This document shows positions 21,107 through 32,000 of a stretch of 64,000 bases of DNA, one piece after another (position 1 is the stretch's first letter; the number at the start of each line of letters is the position of its first letter). The translations under genes were made by a program, and so were the position numbers. This DNA comes from Melanopsichium pennsylvanicum (Eukaryota > Basidiomycota > Ustilaginomycetes > Ustilaginales), in the NCBI GenBank assembly GCA_900208305.1, contig OAPG01000007.1, positions 779,001-843,000 of the forward strand, written 5' to 3'. The notes beneath the pieces were generated by a model, which worked only from the letters and a program-made list of their open reading frames with translations, was not told the origin of the DNA and made no database searches.

Positions 21107-22888
21107 ATGGCAGCTCGTATACCAGCCCGCGAAGTGGCAGCAACCAAGATCAAGAGTCTCTCCTCCACCGTGAACCCCTCCAACTCGGGCAAGCGCTCCA
21201 CCGTCACATTATCCGACGAATCTCTCTTGTTCACAACTCTACGCATGCTAGCCACATTTGACAACGCCAAGAACGCCATTTTCTTCCTCGTGCTGTACCG
21301 TTATACGGCTCGACTCTTCCGCCATCTCAAAGTGTATGGCTTTTCTGAATCACTCTTCCAACTTTATCGTGTAGTTTCGGCTCGAGCCTTCTCTCTGCTC
21401 CTCAAAACCCCTGCTGCCAAGCGCAAAGTGAAGCGCGAGCTCGATACAGCAATGGCAGAGGTCGAAGCCAAGATTGTTCCCAGACCCAAGCATTTGGAAA
21501 TTCACACTCACCTTCCACAACTCGGAAAGGAAGCCGAATGGATCCGTGCCGAACTCACCAAGCTCCAAACCATGGAAGCTGGCGTAGATAGCAACGTCGT
21601 CGATGCAGACTGGCAGAGCAGAGACGGTCAGATGGTGTGGAAGGGCGGAAAGGTCTCTGGTGCAGTATATCATGGCGGCGACGATCTCAGCCAACTTCTC
21701 GCAGACTCGATCAAGCAGTTCCTCGTGTCCAATCCTTTGCATCCCGACGTTTTCCCAGGTGTACGAAAGATGGAGGCAGAGATCGTGTCCATGGTGCTTG
21801 GCATGTATAATGCGCCTCCTACTGCTGTCGGTGCAACCTCGTCTGGCGGTACCGAATCCATTTTACTCTCCTGTCTCGCTATGCGCGAATGGGCCAAGGC
21901 TACCAAAGGTATCAACGAACCTGAACTTATCGTCTCCGTTTCGGCCCACGCCGCATTCGACAAAGCTGGCGATTACTTTGGCATAAGGGTACATCACATG
22001 CCTGTAGACCCAATCACCCGCAAGGTCCAAGTAGGTCGAGTCGCACGCGCCATCAACAGCAACACCATCGGCCTTGTCGGTTCTGCTCCCAATTTCCCTG
22101 ATGGTGTCATTGACGATATTTCCAACCTTGCAAAACTTGCAAAGCGTCACAACATCCTACTGCACGTAGACTGCTGCTTGGGTTCGTTCTTGGTGCCTTT
22201 CCTCGACAAGGCCGGTTTCGAAACCGAGCCATTCGATTTTAGGATCGATGGTGTCACCAGCATCAGCTGTGACACGCACAAGTATGGATTTGGTCCCAAG
22301 GGTCTCTCCACGATCCTTTATCGAACACCTGAATTGAGGCGATTCCAATATTATGTCAAGACCGATTGGCCGGGAGGAATCTATGCCACTCCAACATTGT
22401 CTGGTTCTCGTCCTGGTTCGCTCATCGCCGGAACTTGGGCAGCTATGATGAAGATGGGTCTCTCCGGCTATACTCAATCTTGTCGAGACATTGTTGGAGC
22501 TGCGAACGAGATTCGTATTCGTACTGAGAGAGAGATTCCGGAACTGTTTGTACTTGGTAAACCCATTGTTTCGGTCATTGCTTTTGGGAGTGCAGCAGCG
22601 AATGTGAGCATTTACGATGTAGGTGATCACATGTCTAAAAAAGGTTGGCATATGAATGGTTTAGGTGGTGATATTGCTGCGATTCACATTGCTGTTACTA
22701 GGTTGACGATTGCGGTTGTGGGGGAGTTGATTGGGGATTTGAAGGAAGCGGTTCGGTTGGCGAGGGGTAGTTTTAGGGGGAATAAGGGATCTATGGCGAC
22801 TTTGTATGGTCTTGGGAGTGGTGTTAGTGGTACTGCTATTGTTGGTCAACTTGCAACTCGATTTGTTGACACACTTTACCTTTTGTAA
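21107..22888 (+). CDS. DPL1: Sphingosine-1-phosphate (dihydrosphingosine-phosphate) lyase
   Basis: A PLP enzyme of the ER membrane that splits long-chain base phosphates into a fatty aldehyde and phosphoethanolamine, the exit step of sphingolipid breakdown. The 593-residue protein has an N-terminal membrane segment (NAIFFLVLYRYTARLF) and the type I/II decarboxylase-like fold. It shows GATSSGGTESILL, LHVDCCLGSF and the PLP-lysine motif SCDTHKYGFGPKG at about residues 387-399. The length is typical of the family. I use the ATG at 21107; the frame extends three codons further only through a TTG. It has a single exon. It converges with the TSC1 gene. Confidence 0.95.
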   Translation: MAARIPAREVAATKIKSLSSTVNPSNSGKRSTVTLSDESLLFTTLRMLATFDNAKNAIFFLVLYRYTARLFRHLKVYGFSESLFQLYRVVSARAFSLLLKTPAAKRKVKRELDTAMAEVEAKIVPRPKHLEIHTHLPQLGKEAEWIRAELTKLQTMEAGVDSNVVDADWQSRDGQMVWKGGKVSGAVYHGGDDLSQLLADSIKQFLVSNPLHPDVFPGVRKMEAEIVSMVLGMYNAPPTAVGATSSGGTESILLSCLAMREWAKATKGINEPELIVSVSAHAAFDKAGDYFGIRVHHMPVDPITRKVQVGRVARAINSNTIGLVGSAPNFPDGVIDDISNLAKLAKRHNILLHVDCCLGSFLVPFLDKAGFETEPFDFRIDGVTSISCDTHKYGFGPKGLSTILYRTPELRRFQYYVKTDWPGGIYATPTLSGSRPGSLIAGTWAAMMKMGLSGYTQSCRDIVGAANEIRIRTEREIPELFVLGKPIVSVIAFGSAAANVSIYDVGDHMSKKGWHMNGLGGDIAAIHIAVTRLTIAVVGELIGDLKEAVRLARGSFRGNKGSMATLYGLGSGVSGTAIVGQLATRFVDTLYLL

Positions 22889-23229
22889 AAAAATAAAATA
22901 AGCCGATATCGTCATCGAGTTTTGTACATAGTTCCTTACACTACAACAAAAAAAGTCTGGTTGATTCTTTCGGCTTGTTTTCCCACTCTGACAGTGACCG
23001 CTTCCCACCATCTCGATACGGCACAGAGTATCGAGAGCGATTTCCCCTTCACGTCGTGATCGAAACCTCTTTGCACTCTCACAGGAGATCCGGAGATGTT
23101 GAAATCATGCTTTTTCGAAGAATCCAACAGTTGTAAAAAAAAAAAAAAAAAAAAAAACAAAACAGGAGAGACGTTCAAGAAGCACTTGAACCTTTATCAA
23201 CGTTCAACGGCGGTACATCTGTATCTTTC
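22889..23229. other. Convergent intergenic region, lyase / TSC1
   Basis: It holds the two 3' flanks and a run of about 21 A at 23137-23157. No gene is seen. Confidence 0.5.
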
Positions 23230-26200
23230 TCATCCAAAGCCGCAAAATCCTTCTTCCCGTCCCACCTTCGTCGCCCCATCTTCTCCTTGAGCTGTGCTCA
23301 CCCGCAAACCTTCGAGCTGCGCTTTGAGTTCCAACACGTGTGCACTGAGCGCTTCGGTCTTAACCTTCAACTCATCTCTCTCCTTCTCCACCTCCGCTTT
23401 TTCCTGCATCGTCTGTCTACTTTTGGGCTCTCCTTCAGCGACCAAGTGTGCCTTTTCCTCCTTGACCTCCTTCAGGTTGCTAAATGCGACTTCGAGTTCG
23501 CCCTGAAGCCGCTCGTTCTCACCTTGCAGCTTGGCATACTTGCCTTCAACATCGGCAAGCGTAGCCTCCGTGCTCTCGACGAGATACACCATCTCGTCCC
23601 ACCGTCCGAGCAATCTCTCCATCTCTCCTCGCTGCTTTTCGTACTTGACGACATCCTGATCCCAGTACGCCAAGCATTGAGTCAGCTTCTCCACCTTCTG
23701 CTCATACTCTTGCAATTTCTTGACCTTTTCCGCATCTTTCTCCATCTGAGTCTTGACCTCAAACAATTGCGCTCCTTGCTCTTCTAGCTGCTTGGTCAAA
23801 CTTTGAATCGTAGCGCTGTCCTCTTCTGCCTGTGCCTTGAGCTGTCTCGCTTCAGTGTTCCATGCTTTCCTCTCTTCTCGGTACGCTTTCAACTTGTTGT
23901 TCAGATCCGCCTCCCACTGTACGTGTCTCGCTTTCGTAGCAGAAGCCTCGGCGCGGCTGCGCTCCAATTCCGTGTTGAGGGTGTTGAGCGATGCACGAAG
24001 GGTTCGGACGGTGTGGTAGAGATTTTGACGTTCAGCCTCGAGGGCAGTGTCGGTGACCTTTTCGCGATGAAGCCGTCCAATGTGACGCAGATGCTGTTCC
24101 TTGAGGTATAGCTCAAAGTTGAGTTCGTTGCGGAGCAGCAAATTCTCACGTTGTAAGAACGAGATGATCGACGCATCGCTCGAATGGACGGTCGAGGATG
24201 CGGAAGCGTGCGGAGGAATAGAGAGCATCTTCTCGTCGGATTCCTGTTGCGGCGTGGAAGGGTCTGTCGGGAGGTGGCTCGCCGCAAGTGGGTGTCTGCT
24301 GATCGATGTCGGCGAGGTAGGGGTTGCCGGACTCGGGGAATTTGTGGACTGTAGAGAAGACAACGAGCCGGACCGCGACCGGATCCTAGCCAGGGATGCA
24401 TGAGTCGCAGGGGCAGCTGGCATCGAGACGGGCGCATGCGAGGCACTTGAGCTCCCCATGGCTGTGACTATCGCAGGTGTCGCAGCAGCCGTCGCACTCG
24501 CAGCAGGCATCAACCTGGATAGTGTGCCACTTGCGGTCATGCCTCCAGTCGTCCTGACATGGGGAGCCACGGGCGCAGCTGCGGTCGAAAATTCATCCAA
24601 GCGCTGAGCAGCAGCAGCCATGGGCTGAGTGTGGATGCTAAACCCGAGTGCGGTTGGCGGGCTCATGGTGGCTGCTTCAGCTGAAGCCGAAGTCGACATC
24701 AGAGGCGCACCCGATCGCAATGATGCATACGTCAGCAAAATGTCATCAGGGTTGACCGAGCGCGGTACCTTCTGGTACTGGCGATAAGCAGAGCCGCTGG
24801 GCGACGAGGGATGCAAAAGGGCTGCGTTGCTACGTCGACGACCCATATCAAACGGCCCAAGCCTCGCTTCGGAAGAGAAGATGGAAGCGCTCTCGTCGTC
24901 TGGTACGTCGTGCTCCAAAGACCCTTGACGTTGACGCTCAGCCTGCACAATGTGCGACGAGTTGACATCATGCCATTTTCCGAGGAACAATCCGAGACAC
25001 TCTGCGTTGATGTCAGCCGAGTCGTGATCGAGCCACCGTTGCTTGTCGTTCAATTCCGTCTCCGCATCCATGGTGATGATAGCTGGATGGACGGTGTGCC
25101 GACGCAGGATCGGGCCGGAACGATTCTGAACAGCGATCTCGTCCATCATGTCCTCCCATGGTCCTTCGAAAGGGCTGTCGAATGAAGCTTTTCTCAAGTA
25201 GTCGATGGGCGAGCGGAGGAAGCGAATGATGTTGCATGGGAAGAGGCCGTAGAGGAAGGTAAAGAGGTGTTCTGCGTTGGGCGGCGTCGACATGGTGGTA
25301 TCAAAAGTGGACTCCAATCTGTTCCATCGCAAGGATGGCTTGATATTGAGCCGTTTGCCAAGACGATCGATCTCGGTAAAGTCTTCATCCCTTTCCCTCC
25401 GCATCTGCTCCAACTGCGGATCATCACCGACGCGGCTCTCCCAACCATGACCTAGACGCCTCCAGTCGACGATTCGAGCAAAGATACTCAACAAGGTAGG
25501 CAAACCGCCTGCGCCTCCGTTGGCGATCCAGTTTGGGATATGAGGGATAAGCATGATGAATGCAGTCACTCCGAGCGAGACGCACGTGGTTGAGGTGTCA
25601 AGCTGAAGGGACAAGATCAGCATGCGAGGGAGGGCGGTCGATGTGATGTGGTATGCGTGAATCGGGTAGAGCCGCAAGAAGGTCGACAGCAGGAAGAGGA
25701 GCGGGACTCGCGCCGTTGGCTCGTTGAACGACTCTGCGACGTGGTGAAAGAACTCTTTTGGCTTTTCGTTGCTGTAGACCAGCAGAATCGACTCGAGGTT
25801 GCCCTTCCAGACAAGAGCCGCGGGATCTCTGAGCATATGATTGGTGTAACCCAAATCTCTCGCCACGGCATGATCTCCGCCACCGCCGACAGCGCCAGCG
25901 GCACTGCCACTTATGCTGGCGTTACTGGCTGAACTGGTTCCGGGGCCATCGGGACCGCTTGCGCTCTTCTGCTCTCGCTGAAGTGCCTCATCCGGTTGGA
26001 TATTCTGACTCTCTTGTGCGGCCTCTGCAAGGTAGAGATCGAGGATACGCTGAGTGAAGCGACGGAACGTGTCCTGACGTGAGTCAATAGATGAAGATCG
26101 ACCACCAGGTCCCAACTCAACGTTGGCCGACGAGCTGCGTCGTGTTTGACGAGAGGGAGAGGATGGGCTAGGAGCGACGGCCGACATGGGGTACGGCACT

Positions 26201-26796
26201 GCCCGAGCTCGTCTTGGACTCGAAGCGGCAGAGTCATTCGCCGCAGGAGCTGGCCATATGGGAGTTGGCGCGGGCTCATCTTCGTACACGGTGGTGGGTG
26301 CTGCGACCATGGCCCTGACAACGAGCTCTCTGGCACGGTTTGCAGTGATGTTTTGGACAGAAGCGTTCTTGAGCACAGGACGCAACACTAGATCCCACCA
26401 CTCCATGACAATGGTCGTAGGTCCGAGCAGCGGCATCACTACAAACAAGACATCAACTATGGCGGGCAGCTTTTCCTTCTGCTGTGTCTCAAGTTCTGAC
26501 TGTAGCAATTTTTGGACGGCATCGTTGATGCGAAGCGAGATTTGCGATTTGATTTGAGCTGTTGGAGATGGACCAGCTGCGATCGGATGATTGGCATCAT
26601 CGGCTTGAGCGGCGGCTTCGAGAGAACGTGCTTGTTCTTCAACAGCTGCCTCGATAGCGGACAAGATGGAGTGTCGTCTTACTTCATCATTGGCCAAGAG
26701 CGCCGATCGAACCTTTTGGATGATCTCCTTGAGCCAAGACTGGATTGCGCGCGGGAGAACCACAGCTGTCTGGTGGGAGAAGGAAGGGGGAGGCAT
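23230..26796 (-). CDS. TSC1: Hamartin (tuberous sclerosis 1) homologue
   Basis: Tsc1 scaffolds the Tsc1-Tsc2 complex, the GTPase-activating brake on Rheb and hence TORC1. The 1188-residue single-exon protein has an N-terminal helical hamartin domain to about residue 600. Typical stretches are LRLYPIHAYHITSTALPRM, LQLDTSTTCVSLGVTAFIML, IPHIPNWI and FLYGLFPCNIIRFLRSP. A long Ser/Ala/Pro-rich middle follows, then a coiled coil from about residue 880 to 1170 that opens with LLRNELNFELYLKEQHLRHI, like the hamartin coiled coil of animals and fission yeast. Baker's yeast lacks this gene, so its presence fits a basidiomycete. No Tsc2 is in the window. Start at 26796, the only reasonable ATG. Confidence 0.88.
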   Translation of the reverse strand: MPPPSFSHQTAVVLPRAIQSWLKEIIQKVRSALLANDEVRRHSILSAIEAAVEEQARSLEAAAQADDANHPIAAGPSPTAQIKSQISLRINDAVQKLLQSELETQQKEKLPAIVDVLFVVMPLLGPTTIVMEWWDLVLRPVLKNASVQNITANRARELVVRAMVAAPTTVYEDEPAPTPIWPAPAANDSAASSPRRARAVPYPMSAVAPSPSSPSRQTRRSSSANVELGPGGRSSSIDSRQDTFRRFTQRILDLYLAEAAQESQNIQPDEALQREQKSASGPDGPGTSSASNASISGSAAGAVGGGGDHAVARDLGYTNHMLRDPAALVWKGNLESILLVYSNEKPKEFFHHVAESFNEPTARVPLLFLLSTFLRLYPIHAYHITSTALPRMLILSLQLDTSTTCVSLGVTAFIMLIPHIPNWIANGGAGGLPTLLSIFARIVDWRRLGHGWESRVGDDPQLEQMRRERDEDFTEIDRLGKRLNIKPSLRWNRLESTFDTTMSTPPNAEHLFTFLYGLFPCNIIRFLRSPIDYLRKASFDSPFEGPWEDMMDEIAVQNRSGPILRRHTVHPAIITMDAETELNDKQRWLDHDSADINAECLGLFLGKWHDVNSSHIVQAERQRQGSLEHDVPDDESASIFSSEARLGPFDMGRRRSNAALLHPSSPSGSAYRQYQKVPRSVNPDDILLTYASLRSGAPLMSTSASAEAATMSPPTALGFSIHTQPMAAAAQRLDEFSTAAAPVAPHVRTTGGMTASGTLSRLMPAASATAAATPAIVTAMGSSSASHAPVSMPAAPATHASLARIRSRSGSLSSLQSTNSPSPATPTSPTSISRHPLAASHLPTDPSTPQQESDEKMLSIPPHASASSTVHSSDASIISFLQRENLLLRNELNFELYLKEQHLRHIGRLHREKVTDTALEAERQNLYHTVRTLRASLNTLNTELERSRAEASATKARHVQWEADLNNKLKAYREERKAWNTEARQLKAQAEEDSATIQSLTKQLEEQGAQLFEVKTQMEKDAEKVKKLQEYEQKVEKLTQCLAYWDQDVVKYEKQRGEMERLLGRWDEMVYLVESTEATLADVEGKYAKLQGENERLQGELEVAFSNLKEVKEEKAHLVAEGEPKSRQTMQEKAEVEKERDELKVKTEALSAHVLELKAQLEGLRVSTAQGEDGATKVGREEGFCGFG

Positions 26797-27918
26797 AACG
26801 ATGCAAAATGGTTACACACCCTGCCTGATTAAAGCTCGAGTGGGTGGTTGGAATGCTTTTAAAGATGTAGAACGGAGTAAAGTACGTAGGACAAGGTGGA
26901 TAAGATACGCTGGCGATTATGGCAGCGAGCTGGACGTCAAAAGAGAACAGTTGAACGTAGTGTTGAGGAGTTGGCTGGTGTCAAGGTAGTTGGTATAACG
27001 GCAACCCTGACCAAAAACGGCTGACATTGAGAACAAGATTGTGTGACGACGGGGGCGGTGTAATGCTCTGCGGTTTGGAGGCTAAGCGGCTGCTTGTTCC
27101 CTGCTAGTCCAAGTTTAAGCTCGGGGGAAGACGCTGATAGTTGTGGCCGGGCAGGCGTTAGAAAGAACACATTGAAAGAGCTTGTGTAGAGTACGAATCG
27201 ACGTTAAGGAGTGGTCGGGGCAGCTCGGATGATCAATGCTGATGGTGATGGTGGTAGTGAAGCTGGTATTGAGAGAGTGTTGTCGGAAGAGTGCCGAGAG
27301 CGATAAGCGTATCAGAGTAAGAAAGAGAGAGGCAAGGGGGACAATAAGGAGTAAGCGAAGAATGGATGGTGATTGTATGCAATGCCATGCGACTGAAATG
27401 CTGAGTGTAGTGGGACGCTGGGACGCTGGGACGCCGCGATGATGAGCATTTCAGGGTGGAGAAGAGTCACACACAGCCTGACGACGAGATTCTGCAGCAT
27501 CGGTTAGGAATTTGGCTGAGCTTGTGGAAAAGATGCATCTGATAGCCGCTAAAACCCATACAGAGGTGACTCGCACACAGTTCTGCCCTTTCTCGCCCTC
27601 TGTGAAAAGCCAGGCAAGCGACACACGCGCATACCTCGTCTGACTGACTGACTGCGCATTTGTCGGGTCACCAGGTCTTGCCTCTCCTCTCAGCAACCTG
27701 CAATGATCCTACTGTCATCCGCATTTTGCCTTTAGGGTGTCAAGTAAGACCGTGGAGCATGATCTCACTTGGATCACCCGATACAACGCAACACACTGTA
27801 GTCATGGCTTCGGTCATACTCAGCACACACCTTTTCTGGTGCGGCACGGCCGAAGCTAGTGTCAGCAAGTCCCCAATATTGCATTCACGACTAGAAAAAC
27901 GTACTGTAATGTGCAGTA

Positions 27919-27957
27919 AAGTGAATTTACAGTAAAGTGAATTTACAGTAAAGTGCA
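27919..27957. repeat. Tandem AAGTGAATTTACAGTA repeat
   Basis: Two exact copies of a 16-nt unit (27919-27934 and 27935-27950) and the start of a third. A GTGCAGTAAAGTG variant precedes them. All carry the TACAGTA word seen at other non-coding places in the window. Confidence 0.85.
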
Positions 27958-28110
27958 GGTCTCGTGTGGCTTTAAATTGAAAGATTAAGCTCGCTGTAAT
28001 AGGTTGAAAACCGGAAACTGAGGTATACTTATCGCTCCTCTGTCCCCGAATCTTGATCCAGCACTGTGCATTCATGCGATACTGAGGTCCCTACCTTTAT
28101 CTCTCGAATC

Positions 28111-28116
28111 ACACTC

Positions 28117-28161
<45 letters not shown>

Positions 28162-28162
28162 C
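28111..28162. repeat. CT-rich microsatellite
   Basis: About 50 bases of CT units with a few CTTT interruptions, in non-coding sequence. Confidence 0.9.
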
Positions 28163-29060
28163 CTGTTTTGTTCTTATTGGCCGTGCTGCTAGTCGCAACG
28201 CGCCTTCGAGTCGAGAAAGAGAGAGATGAAGCAGGAGCGAGGTTTGATTTCTACAAGGAGATCGCAATCTCTCTTCGCGCTTCCGTCCTCTCTTTCTTCA
28301 CACTTTGAAAATCAGATACGTGAGGGATTTTTTGTTTAATAAAATTTCTTTCTGTAAGAGACGTTTTCGTGCTTTTGTCGACTTCTGACGTCCTTTTTTT
28401 TCTTTTTTTTTCACCTCTCATGTTATTCACCTTGCATCGACACTCTCCCTGACAGACTATATCTCCTTTGTTTACAACGACTTGAACATAGCAGTGCAAA
28501 AGGATTAAGAAACGTCATAATTATAAGAACACAATGCATCTGACGCTAGTCTTTGAACTACTGAGCCTTGTTCTCCCACTCGTCGTGTTAAGAACCCTTT
28601 GTCCCACATTCCCACATGGTCATGCCTCGATACCCCAAATATGGTAAATTTAATGTACATCGTGTTATAGAGTAGTGACTCTTTGTGCATTAACAGCTCC
28701 ACCTTGATACAGCCTCGTTCCGGAAATCATGTCTTCCCTCTCTCTTTCTACAAAATTCCCTTCTCAAAAAAAAAGATGACATTTCGAGACCGAAACTCAA
28801 TTTACAAGTTTTCATCTTCGATCCGTAGGGTTGACTGTACTACCTCATCACCACCAAGCAGTTGAGGTCACATCGTTCTTGTATTTTTTTTTTCACTCAC
28901 CGCCATCCTGAACTTGACACGACACCCAATCTACCCATCCCCGGCACTTCCAAGGTACAGCACCACACTCAATATCTCACAATTCACTAGTTGCAGTGCC
29001 AATGCAGGCATTATCGTTGAATGAAATCGAATAAGAATCAAGAATGAAAGGTTGTGGCGA

Positions 29061-32000
29061 TTATTCGGAGGCCACCTCCTCACGATGCCAAGCAAAGTAC
29101 TCCTTTGTCTTGTTCAACCGCTTGATGAGCTGATTCACTTGCTTGCTCCTCGCCTCCTGCGTATGTTTGAGCGTCTGCTTCGCTTTACGAATCGCATGCA
29201 TGCTTTCACCACCCGCTGACCCAACACCAGTACTTTCTCCAGTCCACCCTGGTGATGAACCACCACTATTGCCATCCCCTCCCCTAGCTGAATGCGCCTC
29301 TATCTCGCGTTGCTGCATAGCTACATTCTCCTCATACTCCACCTTTTCCAGACGGTATTCGACAAAGTCGATCAAAGTCTTAATCGTGCGCGGATCGTTG
29401 GCACCCATGCAAATTCGAGTTTCGTCGTCGTACTTGTTGCCATCCGTGTTGGAATCAGACCCACCGTTCGAGCGCGAGGTGGGCAGACCAAGCTTGACGT
29501 CCTCAGAGAATTCGACTTTGTCATTGTCAGAGCTCGCGTCAAGAGAAGTGAGTCCACTGTCATCTGCTTCATCTTTCACAGGCGCTGCCTCGTTGTTGCT
29601 CTTCGCCTCGGCTTCAGCTTCGGCTCCGACTTGCGCCATGCTCATATCGCCATCCGCAGTCTTGCTGTCTTGCTTTGGTTGGTACGGATTAGCAGGGAAA
29701 GGTTTTCCGAGCACCACCAGACACCAAGCATATCTGCCCTCGGTGAACTTGGGCATCTTCTCCTGGTACTCTCTCAAATGCCAATACTCTCTTCCATCCG
29801 CATCCCATCCCATCGGTCCCGTCCTCAATGCGTGCGTATCGATGGCTAGCTCGCTGATAACCCTCGCATCCTGCCTCCTCCATGCAACGTCATGCTCGAG
29901 CTGCTGCTTCTCAGCTTTCCAATTTTGGTACTCGCGTGAGACGATGCTGGGCGCGCGTTTGTGAAGATCAGCCAACTCTTCCGCGATCTCTTTCTCCATC
30001 TCAAAGTTTGCGATGCGATGCTGACGCTCGAGAGAGACAATATTTTCGGCAGCGGTCTTGAGCTCTTCGGCGATGGGTTCTGCCATAACGACGGCGTCGA
30101 GCAGGGTGGCAATGGTCGCAATCTTGGTTTCGAGGTCGGGTGAGGCCCTTTCACGCTGATCATCGACGGAGTTTGCCTCGTCCTTCTCTTCAGTGATGCC
30201 GTTGGTTTTAGTGTCGTCGGCGACATGCTTTTGAGCTTTAACGCCCGACTCGGCTTCGTCAGCAGAGCTGCCGGCTGTGAGACGGCGCCTCTTCTGTTCA
30301 CCACGACCGTTCGTGCGGTACGTTTTGTGGTATGCTTCTTCCTCGTCGTTGTCGTCAGATGCATTGCCCTTGCTGGTGGTGGAAGCGCCACGTTTGCGAG
30401 ACTCTTCCTCCGCGGCTGCGTTGGCCTGAGCAGCCTCTTGCTCCTCTTTTTGGCGCTGCTTGGCCTCTTCCTCTTGCTGCAGCTTGATCGCCTGCTGTCT
30501 TCCAGTCAGCCTAACTTCCGGCTCCGGCTCCTTCTGCACCGCCTTTCGCGATCGGCCTGACCCTCGGCCGCCTCTCGAACAATCGTCAGGATCCGCCATG
30601 CTGGCATCATCATCATCGTCGTCGTCGTCGTCGCTTGAATCGTCGTACACATAGATCGACTTTTTCTTCTCACCCGCTCTTCCTCTCCGTCCTCTCTTGC
30701 TCGGTTGTGCATCTTCATCGCCATCCGTAACATCCGCTTCACTCCCAAATTCGTCTTCCTCCCACGAATCCAACAAGGACAACTGCCTCGCGATCTCGTA
30801 CTGGTTATTCTGCTTGGCCTTTCTCGCCCTCGTCAACCTCGCCGTCCTCATTTCTGCCGGTGGACTTTCACTCCGCTTGTTTGCCTGCATCTCGACTTGG
30901 ACCGGCACATCTTCCTCGACATACTCGAGCTTGGTCTTGTTCAATCCAAAGTCAGCCAGCAGTTCGGTGGCAGCATTCCACGGTTCGCCCCGATCCAACG
31001 CCTTGCCATGACTGCGGAAGGCGGTGATGACGTTCGCAAAGGGCTTGGTAGGTTGCCCTTTTTCAATGTTGGAAAGACCAGCTATGGTCTTGAGCAAGCA
31101 CGAGAGCATGTCCTGAAGCATGGAGTGGGTCCAATGATCGAGCTTGTCGAGTTGGCTCAGTACGGATCGGGAGAGACCAAACTTGTCGAAGCGGACCATG
31201 GACTCGTAGATCCACATTCGCGCGCGGAGGTTTTCATCGGGAAGCTTGGTGGGGATGACTTCGAAGACAGGTGGAGGATGAGGAGTGGGAGGTTTGATTG
31301 GTTTAAAGATTGGCGCTCGGACACTGGCACTGGAGAGAATTGAGGCGAGGGTCTTTTTACCGGGTGCGGGTTTGGTGCTTGCGCCGGCCGGCGGAGGAGT
31401 GCTGATGCCATCGTCTTCATCCGCATCAATGTCAATGACGGATGCGGAGGCGCTGGCTTTGGCTCTGGCTTTGCCACTTTGCTTCTGTACTGCTTCAGCG
31501 ATGCTGCGCTCCTTTGTCTTGCCCTTTGTCGCAGCTTTGCCGCCTGCTTTGCGTGTCTCGGCATCTTCCGAGGCACCTTCACACTTGGCTTTCGCTTTAG
31601 CCTTTTTGGGCTTGGCGTCGACCTTTTCGTTGAGATCCGCCTCGGTGTCAGCCTTCTTCTTCCTGGATCCTCCGATCCACTTGCCCAATGGCTCGAGTCC
31701 CATTGCCTTTCTGCACGTGCTACAAGCGCACCTACCTCTACACTTTGGACACTTCCATGCATACTTGGCCTCTGTTGCGGGACAATGCTCCTCTGGATTA
31801 ACCATCATGCGGTTGCTTTTCACGATAGTCTCGGGATCCATGTCGTAGAAACGTTTGAGTGAAGAGAAGCAGTATCTAGCGTGACAGCGTTTGCCAGGAG
31901 CGCGCATGAAGGTGCATTCGAGGAGGGCACCTTTACAAGGCTGGTGGTGCTGATGGCAGAGTTTGATTGGATTGCCTTCACAATTGACATGGGTACGTGC

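Larger units (their letters stand above)
26797..29060. other. Intergenic region between TSC1 and the zinc-domain gene
   Basis: It lies upstream of TSC1 and past the 3' end of the zf-4CXXC_R1 gene. It contains a 9-mer GGGACGCTG repeated near 27412-27435, short tandem 16-mers carrying TTTACAGTA (27919-27950) and a CT microsatellite (28111-28162). Several short open frames exist, but none has coding features. Confidence 0.5.

Noticed and set aside
28066..28308. Ser/Leu-rich frame over the CT microsatellite
   Set aside because: Repeat-encoded low complexity.
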